From assembly GCF_000282455.1 (NCBI RefSeq), contig NZ_AKJG01000064.1:1-64000 (forward strand): a DNA stretch of 64,000 nucleotides, written 5' to 3'. Numbering within the stretch: position 1 is the stretch's first letter; each line of letters starts with the position of its first letter. The DNA is from Pseudomonas sp. GM74. GTDB lineage: Bacteria > Pseudomonadota > Gammaproteobacteria > Pseudomonadales > Pseudomonadaceae. The notes beneath the pieces are model-generated. The model had not been told where the DNA came from. It ran no database searches and saw only the letters and a list, made by a program, of their open reading frames with translations. Positions 57,324 to 64,000 of the stretch are shown here, in pieces. The position numbers were made by a program, and so were the translations under genes.

Positions 57324-60300
57324 GGGTCTTGCTCCACAAGGCGATGCTTTCGAGCAGCACCGATTCCTGGTACGGCTTGCCCAGGTAGTCGTTGACGCCG
57401 ATGGCCATGGCGCGGTCGCGGTGTTTCTGTCCGGTGCGGGAGGTGATCATGATGATCGGCAGGTGTCGCAGGCGTTCGTCGTTGCGCACCTGGGTCGCGA
57501 CCTCGAAGCCGTCCATGCGCGGCATCTCGATGTCCAGCAGCATCAGGTCGGGCATGTGCTCTTCCAGCAGCAGCATGGCATCGACTCCGTCCTTGGCGGT
57601 CAGCACATTCATGCCATGGCGTTCGAGCAAGCGGCTGGTGACCTTGCGCACGGTGACCGAGTCGTCGACCACCATCACCAGCAGCGGTCGGTGCGGTTCG
57701 GCCTCGATCTCTTGCCCGACCGGACGCTGGGGTACACGGGCCTGCATGGCGCGGATCGGCGCCAGCAAATCCAGAATCAGCACCACCCGGCCATCCCCGA
57801 GAATCGTCGCCCCGGACACCCCTTGAACCGCCGCAAACTGCGGCCCCAGGCTCTTGACCACGATTTCGCGAGTGCCGGCCATGGCGTCCACCAACACTGC
57901 GATGTGCCGCTCGTTGCACTGCACCAGCAACACCGGCAATGGCAGGCTCTGGCCCAACAGTTTCGGGCGCGGGCTGGTTTTCAGCAACTCACCCAGGTAG
58001 CACAGTTCGTAACGTTGCCCGGCGTATTCGTAGGTCGGCGAATCGAAACGGAAATACCCTTCGAGTTCATTGGGCAGGACGCGCACGATGCCGTCGATGG
58101 TATTGAGCGGGATCGCGTATTGGTCCTCACCGCACTGAACCATCAACGCCCGGTTGACCGATACGGTAAACGGCAGGCGAATGCGGAAATGCACGCCCTG
58201 CCCGGGCACCGAGTCGATGCTCATGGTGCCGCCCAATTGCCGCACCTCTTCGTGCACTACATCCATGCCAACGCCGCGCCCGGAGATCTGGGTGATTTTT
58301 TCGGCGGTGGAAAAACCCGGTTGCAGGATGAACTGCAACACATCGTGATCACTGATGACGCTGTCCGGGGCGAGCAGGCCGCGCTTGATCGCCTTGCGCC
58401 GCACCGCGTCCAGCGGCACACCGGCGCCGTCGTCGCGGATGTCGAAAATGATGTCGCCCCCTTCGCGCAGCAGATCGAGGGTGATCTTGCCTTTGGCCGG
58501 TTTCCCCGCCGCCAGCCGCACGTCGACAGACTCCAGGCCATGGTCGACGGCGTTGCGCAGCATGTGTTCCAGCGGCGCGGCCATGCGTTCGAGAACGTTG
58601 CGGTCCATCTCGCCTTCGGCGTTGTCGACGATGAAGTCCACGTCCTTGCCCAGTTCACTGGACACCTGCCGGACGATGCGCTGCAAACGCGGGAGCATGC
58701 GTTCGAACGGCACCATGCGCGTGCGCATCAGCCCTTCCTGCAACTCGGTGTTGATGCGGCCCTGCTGTTGCAGCAGGTTTTCCGTGTCCTGATTGCGTCG
58801 CTCGAGGGTTTCCTTGAGGTCAAGCAAGTCAGAGGCCGATTCGAACAGCGCCCGGGACAATTGCTGCAACTGTGAGTGACGGTCCATTTCCAGCGGGTCG
58901 AATTCCTCGTAACCCAGGCGTTCGGCATCGACTTGCTGGCGGCTGAGGATCCGCCCCTGGGTTTCGGTATCGAGGCGGCGCAACTGGTCGCGCATCCGCT
59001 CGATGGTGGTCTCCATCTCATTGAGGGCGATGTGCGCATCGTTGACCTGCTGTTCGATCCGGCCACGGAAGATCGATGTTTCACCGGCCAGGTTGACCAG
59101 ATCGTCGAGCAGCTCTGCCGAGACCTTGACCATGTCTGCGCCGGCATCGGACGGCGGCGCCAGCGGCTCGGCCTTGGGCGTGGCCGAAGGCGCAACCGGC
59201 GCGGGCGCTTCAGGCACGGCCGGGTGGCTGAAATTCTTGATCGCATCGATCAAGCGGTCGGCTGGTGGCATCGGCTCGCCGGCGCGGGCCGCATCGAGCA
59301 TCTGCGCCAGGCGGTCATGGCTGCGCTGCAACAGCGCGAACAACGGCTCCGTCGGTTGCAGCACACCGGTGGACAGGCCTTCGTAGAGAAACTCCAGTTC
59401 ATGGGCCAGATCGCCAATCGCGGCGATTTCCACCATGCGCGCGCCACCCTTGAGGGTGTGCAGGTCGCGCAGCAGAGTTTCCACTTCCTGACGACTCGAA
59501 GGCTGGGCCTGCCAGCGCTCCAGCGCCGCCCCGGAGCTTTCGATGATGTCGAAACCTTCCTCGAGGAAGATCTCCAGCAATTCCGGATCGTGCGCAGCCG
59601 CGTCGTTGTCGGTCGCCTGCCGGGGGGACTCGGCGATACCCGCATGACCTTGACGGTAGGCACGAATGGCTTCGATCAGCTCACGGGCATCGTCCAGCGG
59701 CTGGTTGAGCTGCAACTGTTCGAGGTACAACGCCAGTCGCTCATGGCTCTGTTTGAGCAGCACCGCCAGTGAATCGCTGAAGGCATAACGACGGTCCACC
59801 AGGCCCTGATAAAGGCTTTCCAGTTCATGGGCCAGATCGCCGACCGGCCCGACCTCGGCCATACGCGCGCCGCCTTCGAGAGTGTGCAGATCCCGTTGCA
59901 GGGACGACAGCGGCGCGGCGTTGTCCGAGTCGCGCAACCAGCGCTGCAAGGCCTGACCGGCGCTTTCGAGGATATCCACCGCTTCTTCAAGGAAGATCGC
60001 AACGATTTCATCGTCCAGCCCCGTGGCCGTGGAGGCCTGGGCCAGTTCCTCGGTGGCAGCCCCCAATTCGCGGATGCTCAGGCTGCGGCTGCCATCGCTG
60101 CGGATCAGGCCCATGGACGACGGGTCAAGGCTCTCGTCGAGCAGCTCGCGCAAGGCCCTGATCCGTTGCGGTTGCGGGCTGACTTCCTGGCCGGCTGCCA
60201 GTTCGTCGAGCATGTTGATCAGCGCTTCGTGGGCAGCCTGTGCCTCATGGAAAAACCGCTCGCTGACCGCCAGGCTGCTTTCTTCCACGGCGCCGTAGAG

Positions 60301-63222
60301 ATCGAGCAACGCTTCGCACAACTCATCCACCGGGTGCAGGTCGGCCAGATGGGCGCCTTCGCCGAGAGTGGTCAATTCGTCCAGCAGCGCGCTGAGTTCC
60401 TGACGTTCGCCTGGGTGTTGCTGCCAACGCTGCAACAGGCTTTCGGCGTCCAGCAGGATGTCCATGCCCTGGGCGAGGAAGTTGTTGATCAGTTGCGGAT
60501 CGCGCTTGATCCGCAGCCCGGTGTTCGGTGTGCTCAGGAGGTTTTCCAGGCGTTCGGCCAGCAGCGCCCTGGCGCGCTCGGTCAAACCCCGGGCACCGGG
60601 AATTTCCGCCAGCGGATCGCGTTTGAGCTGGCGCAAGCCGAGGCGAAACAGCCCTTCAGCTTCCAGCAGCAATTCGACCTCATCCAGATCCAGCGCGATC
60701 AGGTGCGCCTTGTATTCCCGGGCCAGTTGATCCAGCGGCGCGGCCAGCTCGGCAATCGGCAACACACCGGCCATATAGGCACTGCCCTTGAGGGTGTGCA
60801 AGGCACGCTGCAATTCGTCGCTGGCCTGCAACGGCACATGTTCGGCAGCCTGATCAAGGAAGCGATTGAGGCTGCCTAAATGGGTTTGAGCCTCTTTGCG
60901 GAAGATCTCCAGCAACAGCGGGTCGAGGGCCGCGACATCTTGCGTATCCTCATCGGACACCGGTTCATCGCCTTTGGCCAGGGCGTGGGCGCGAGCGGCC
61001 AACTGATCGACATCGTTGCGCTGACGCTGGGCATTGGCGGCGTATTCGGCCACCAGTTCAGGCAGCAGATGCAGCACATCGCCGATCAGTTGCTGCACCG
61101 TAGCGCCCGGCTCCACGCTGTTTTCCAGTACGCGGTTGAGCAGGTTTTCCATGGCCCAGGCCAGCTCGCCCAGCACCAGAGCGCGCACCATGCGGCCACT
61201 GCCCTTGAGGGTATGAAAGGCGCGGCGCAGCTCGCTCAGGGCCGAGTGGTTGTCAGGGTTGACCGACCAGCGCGGCAAGTATTCGCGCAGGATCTCCAGG
61301 ACTTCGTCGGTTTCTTCGAGGAACACCTCGCGCAGCTCATCGTCAACCGGCTCTTCGCCTGCAGGTGGCGGCAACAGGCTGCCCGGGGTGTTCAGCGCGG
61401 GTGGGTTCAGGCTCGAAACCGGGCTGGCAAGCACATCGGCCAGGGTCTGGACGGTCTGCGGATCATCCAGCTCCTGCATCAACTGCATGACCTGCGCTTC
61501 AGTCGGGTTGAGCACATCATCCAGCACGGGCACATGCTGTTCACTGGGGAAAAACCCGAGGCTCGCCAGGCTTTTTTCCGCGACATCGAGCAGGTTTTCG
61601 CCCTGGGCCTGCGGGTCATCGCTGAGGCGCTCGAGGTAGTACTCGATGCTGGTGACCACATCGGCCAGGCTGTCCAGCTCCTGCCAGCCGGGTTGACCCG
61701 GCTCGAGCAACAGGTGCTCGCGAATGAAGTGATTGCAGGTTTCGACCAGGCTCGCCGCCCGGCTCAAGGGAATCATCGCCAGCGCGCCGCGCACCTGGGT
61801 CAGCAGGGCCGGCAGCGTCTGCAAATGCTGGCGGTCCCAATCGGCGTCGATGTAGTCGATGATCATGTCCTTGGCCTGCTGCAAACAGATGCGGGCCTCC
61901 TTGATCACGATCTGATGGATCTGCGTCAGGTCGGTGGTCGGCAGGCGGTTGTCATCCTGGCTCTCCGGCTCCACGGTTCCGACCATGCCGGCCAGCGTCG
62001 CTTCGACGTACAACAGGGCCCCGGCAACGTCCATGAGGATCGCATCGTTGGGTTCACGCTGGCCTTGGGCGAGGCTGAGCACCACCGCCAGTTGATCGAT
62101 GATCACCTTGCGCGGCTGGCCGAAACCCAGGACCGCCAGGGTGTCGGCGATTTGCCGCAGCGGCGCCAGCAGGCTGTCGAGGTCGGAGGTGTGCTGGCGG
62201 TCACTGCGCACGAACAGGTCCAGGCGCTCCTTGACCCGCACCAGCTCTTCGCACAGCGCCGCCAACACCGAGCGCATGGCATCACGGTCGGGCCCGGCCA
62301 GCCGCGCGCGTTCTTCATCGACCATCGCGCTGTCGGGCAGCGCGTCGTCCAGTGAGTAGCGTTCTTTCATGGTCAGCATCTGCCCGGTGAGATGTTCGGC
62401 TTTGGCAATGTAGAACAGCAAACTCTTGAGCAGCTCCGGCGGGGCCGGTTGATTGATGCCGGGCATGCCTTGTTCGAGCAGGCGCTTGAGTTCCTTGTCG
62501 GCATCCTTGAACAGGCTGCGCAAGGCCGGGCTGTTGGCGATCGCACCGCCCTGCATGCCTTCGACCAGCGCCGATGCCACCTGCCATAACGGGCCAAGGG
62601 GGGCGTCGGCACACAGTGCTTCGAGGCGGGTGAAGACCTTGGCCAGGTAATCGAGGTTGGTGTCGTTGTCCTGTTCACGCAGGAATCCGACCAGCGCCAT
62701 TTGCAGCATCTGTCGCAGCTTGCGCAGCACACCGGGCAAATCAGCCGGTTCCAGTTGCGCCAGCGTTTGTGCGTCCAGCGCTGGCAACTCGGGCAATTGC
62801 GGGCTGAACAGGCTGGTTTCCGACAAAAGGCTTTCGCCACGGGCGCTGCGCAGGTCGTTGATCAGGGGCAACACCACCAGTGGCAAGTCGCGACGCGCGC
62901 CCTGCACCCGGTCGAGGTAGATCGGCAACTGCCCGAGGGCCTGCATCAACAGGTGCAACGCCTCGTCGCGATGGCTGACACGGTTGCCCTGCAAGGCCAT
63001 GGCCAGTTGTTCCATTTCTTCGGCGAGCAACGCCGCGCCGTAGAACTCGACCATCTGCAAACTGCCGTGGACCTGATGGATGCATGCCAGGCAGTCATCC
63101 AGCGCTTGGGTCGCCTGCGGGTCATCGAGCAGGTTTTCAATCGCGTGATGAGCCTGTTTCAGCGTTTCGGCAATCTCGCCCTTGACCCACTCGAGGGCCA
63201 CATAGTCGTGCCGATCACCCAT
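57316..63222 (-). CDS. chpA: Hybrid chemosensory kinase ChpA
   Basis: A 1968-residue CheA-type kinase of the twitching-motility/cAMP pathway. The N-terminal part holds a series of phosphotransfer domains: His at about 48 (IHQVHGS), Thr at about 475 (LTQVRG), His at about 670 and 809 (HTLKGS), Thr at about 951 (LTTLGEG), His at about 1113 (HTLEGG) and 1255 (HTLKGG). Then come dimerisation and ATPase (HMLRNAVDHGLE, GRGVGMDVV), a CheW domain, and a C-terminal receiver (VVDDSVTVRK, LLDIEMPRMDG, GKPY). It is shorter than PAO1 ChpA (about 2470 residues). The ATG at 63222 has GGAG upstream. It lies 37 bp after pilJ. Confidence 0.94.
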   Translation of the reverse strand: MGDRHDYVALEWVKGEIAETLKQAHHAIENLLDDPQATQALDDCLACIHQVHGSLQMVEFYGAALLAEEMEQLAMALQGNRVSHRDEALHLLMQALGQLPIYLDRVQGARRDLPLVVLPLINDLRSARGESLLSETSLFSPQLPELPALDAQTLAQLEPADLPGVLRKLRQMLQMALVGFLREQDNDTNLDYLAKVFTRLEALCADAPLGPLWQVASALVEGMQGGAIANSPALRSLFKDADKELKRLLEQGMPGINQPAPPELLKSLLFYIAKAEHLTGQMLTMKERYSLDDALPDSAMVDEERARLAGPDRDAMRSVLAALCEELVRVKERLDLFVRSDRQHTSDLDSLLAPLRQIADTLAVLGFGQPRKVIIDQLAVVLSLAQGQREPNDAILMDVAGALLYVEATLAGMVGTVEPESQDDNRLPTTDLTQIHQIVIKEARICLQQAKDMIIDYIDADWDRQHLQTLPALLTQVRGALAMIPLSRAASLVETCNHFIREHLLLEPGQPGWQELDSLADVVTSIEYYLERLSDDPQAQGENLLDVAEKSLASLGFFPSEQHVPVLDDVLNPTEAQVMQLMQELDDPQTVQTLADVLASPVSSLNPPALNTPGSLLPPPAGEEPVDDELREVFLEETDEVLEILREYLPRWSVNPDNHSALSELRRAFHTLKGSGRMVRALVLGELAWAMENLLNRVLENSVEPGATVQQLIGDVLHLLPELVAEYAANAQRQRNDVDQLAARAHALAKGDEPVSDEDTQDVAALDPLLLEIFRKEAQTHLGSLNRFLDQAAEHVPLQASDELQRALHTLKGSAYMAGVLPIAELAAPLDQLAREYKAHLIALDLDEVELLLEAEGLFRLGLRQLKRDPLAEIPGARGLTERARALLAERLENLLSTPNTGLRIKRDPQLINNFLAQGMDILLDAESLLQRWQQHPGERQELSALLDELTTLGEGAHLADLHPVDELCEALLDLYGAVEESSLAVSERFFHEAQAAHEALINMLDELAAGQEVSPQPQRIRALRELLDESLDPSSMGLIRSDGSRSLSIRELGAATEELAQASTATGLDDEIVAIFLEEAVDILESAGQALQRWLRDSDNAAPLSSLQRDLHTLEGGARMAEVGPVGDLAHELESLYQGLVDRRYAFSDSLAVLLKQSHERLALYLEQLQLNQPLDDARELIEAIRAYRQGHAGIAESPRQATDNDAAAHDPELLEIFLEEGFDIIESSGAALERWQAQPSSRQEVETLLRDLHTLKGGARMVEIAAIGDLAHELEFLYEGLSTGVLQPTEPLFALLQRSHDRLAQMLDAARAGEPMPPADRLIDAIKNFSHPAVPEAPAPVAPSATPKAEPLAPPSDAGADMVKVSAELLDDLVNLAGETSIFRGRIEQQVNDAHIALNEMETTIERMRDQLRRLDTETQGRILSRQQVDAERLGYEEFDPLEMDRHSQLQQLSRALFESASDLLDLKETLERRNQDTENLLQQQGRINTELQEGLMRTRMVPFERMLPRLQRIVRQVSSELGKDVDFIVDNAEGEMDRNVLERMAAPLEHMLRNAVDHGLESVDVRLAAGKPAKGKITLDLLREGGDIIFDIRDDGAGVPLDAVRRKAIKRGLLAPDSVISDHDVLQFILQPGFSTAEKITQISGRGVGMDVVHEEVRQLGGTMSIDSVPGQGVHFRIRLPFTVSVNRALMVQCGEDQYAIPLNTIDGIVRVLPNELEGYFRFDSPTYEYAGQRYELCYLGELLKTSPRPKLLGQSLPLPVLLVQCNERHIAVLVDAMAGTREIVVKSLGPQFAAVQGVSGATILGDGRVVLILDLLAPIRAMQARVPQRPVGQEIEAEPHRPLLVMVVDDSVTVRKVTSRLLERHGMNVLTAKDGVDAMLLLEEHMPDLMLLDIEMPRMDGFEVATQVRNDERLRHLPIIMITSRTGQKHRDRAMAIGVNDYLGKPYQESVLLESIALWSKTHA

Positions 63223-63259
63223 AACCACTCCAATCACGATTCAAATACCCATGGGCGGT

Positions 63260-64000
63260 TCAAGCTTTGTCCACAACCTGCACCTTGGCATCCGGCAAGG
63301 TGAAACCGGACACCGAACGACGCAACTGACTGGCCATTTTCGCCAGGTTTCCGATGCTGTCGGCCGTGGCGGTGGAACCCGACGACGTCTGCGAGGTGAT
63401 CTGCTGGATCACGTTCATCGTCAGGGAAATCTGGCCGGCCGACGACGTCTGCTGTTGCGCCGCATTGGAAATGCTCTGGATCAACGCCGCAAGTGTCTTG
63501 GAAACGCCCTCGATTTCTTCCAGGGCCACACCGGCATCCTGCGCCAGACGAGCGCCGCGCACCACTTCGGTCGTCGTCTGTTCCATGGAGATGACTGCTT
63601 CGTTGGTATCGGTCTGGATCGCCCGCACCAGGGTTTCGATCTGCCGTGTAGCGGCGGACGAGCGCTCGGCCAGGCGCTGCACTTCATCGGCGACCACGGC
63701 GAAGCCGCGACCGGCGTCACCGGCCATGGACGCCTGGATGGCCGCGTTGAGGGCAAGGATATTGGTCTGGTCGGCAATATCATCGATCAGGCTGACAATG
63801 TCGCCGATTTCCTGGGAGGACTCGCCCAGGCGCTTGATGCGTTTGGCGGTGTCCTGAATCTGTTCGCGAATGTTGTCCATGCCGTGGATGGTGTTGTGCA
63901 CCACCTCGTTGCCCTTGTTGGCGATTTCCACCGAGCGCTCGGCAACCGCCGAAGATTCCGCCGCGTTGGCCGATACCTGGTCGATGGATTCGGCCATTTC
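63260..64000 (-). CDS. pilJ: Methyl-accepting chemotaxis protein PilJ (C-terminal part)
   Basis: The frame is open to the window end, so only about 246 C-terminal residues are visible. They form the signalling hairpin of a chemoreceptor, with the highly conserved tip around [20 protein letters not shown] and [20 protein letters not shown]. Position directly before chpA identifies PilJ, the receptor of the Pil-Chp pathway at the cell pole. In P. aeruginosa the methyltransferase gene pilK follows pilJ; here only 37 bp separate pilJ and chpA. Confidence 0.92.
   Translation of the reverse strand, partial: EMAESIDQVSANAAESSAVAERSVEIANKGNEVVHNTIHGMDNIREQIQDTAKRIKRLGESSQEIGDIVSLIDDIADQTNILALNAAIQASMAGDAGRGFAVVADEVQRLAERSSAATRQIETLVRAIQTDTNEAVISMEQTTTEVVRGARLAQDAGVALEEIEGVSKTLAALIQSISNAAQQQTSSAGQISLTMNVIQQITSQTSSGSTATADSIGNLAKMASQLRRSVSGFTLPDAKVQVVDKA

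Overview
The window looks like chromosomal DNA of a fluorescent Pseudomonas (P. fluorescens group). The grounds are high GC, protein sequences typical of the genus, gene clusters matching P. aeruginosa neighbourhoods (tkt-epd-pgk-fba, ArsR/methyltransferase-metK, ahcY-metF-rhlE2, bioA-rsmE, pilJ-chpA-chpC) and many copies of the GTGGGAGCGGGCTTG-type REP sequence. It is nearly all coding. There is no rRNA, tRNA, CRISPR array, prophage or insertion sequence that I can support.

Layout. 1-10.3 kb (mostly +): a TldD-like partner cut by the window edge, its PmbA/TldE-like partner, an MdtD-type exporter, the helicase DbpA, a YhiN-type flavoprotein, the FUSC-family protein YccS, a periplasmic solute-binding protein (-) and the acetyltransferase ElaA. 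10.3-13.4 kb (-): a winged-helix protein, a YgjP-like metalloprotein and a REC-PAS-GGDEF-EAL c-di-GMP protein. 13.6-14.4 kb: a PL7 alginate lyase behind a recognisable promoter. 14.5-20.9 kb (-): central carbon genes tkt, epd, pgk and fba, with two small lipoprotein genes between pgk and fba. 21-23.3 kb (+): an ArsR regulator fused to a methyltransferase domain, then metK. 23.6-32.1 kb: ligB, a DUF1090 protein, a c'-type cytochrome lipoprotein, mltA, a MAPEG protein, two transporters, an FNT channel and a thioesterase. 32.2-34.8 kb: an SAH riboswitch, ahcY and metF. 35-43.8 kb: a solute-binding protein, rhlE2, cytochrome b561 plus YceI, an amine oxidase with a histone-H1-like tail, bioA and rsmE. 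43.9-47.5 kb: the D-glutamate locus dguR/dguABC. 47.6-48.2 kb: a hemolysin-III protein. 48.3-56.6 kb: malonate utilisation (mdcR, madLM, mdcABCDEGH). 56.9-64 kb (-): the Chp/Pil chemosensory genes chpC, chpA and pilJ (cut by the window end).

How the genes fit together. metK, ahcY and metF make up much of the SAM/methionine cycle. Control is visible at two points: an SAH-sensing riboswitch before ahcY, and a perfect 30-bp palindrome abutting the promoter of the regulator-metK pair. The mdc operon is a complete biotin-independent malonate decarboxylase system: ACP subunit, prosthetic-group synthesis and transfer, catalytic subunits, malonyl transacylase, two-subunit transporter and regulator. 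The dgu locus gives D-Glu/D-Gln uptake and oxidation. The dgu and mdc blocks lie between chpC and rsmE, which are much closer together in P. aeruginosa PAO1, so this 13-kb stretch looks like an accessory insertion.

The most distinctive non-coding signal is the REP population. There are about 17 inverted doublets in two orientations. Five members of one class are exactly 90 bp long, and two members of the other class, 6 kb apart, share an identical 17-nt spacer. I did not find a convincing wholly new multi-gene system. The best leads are the regulatory elements of the SAM cycle, the REP doublets, a c-di-GMP protein with a substituted EAL metal ligand, and a ChpA with Thr at two phosphotransfer positions and no adjacent pilK or chpB.
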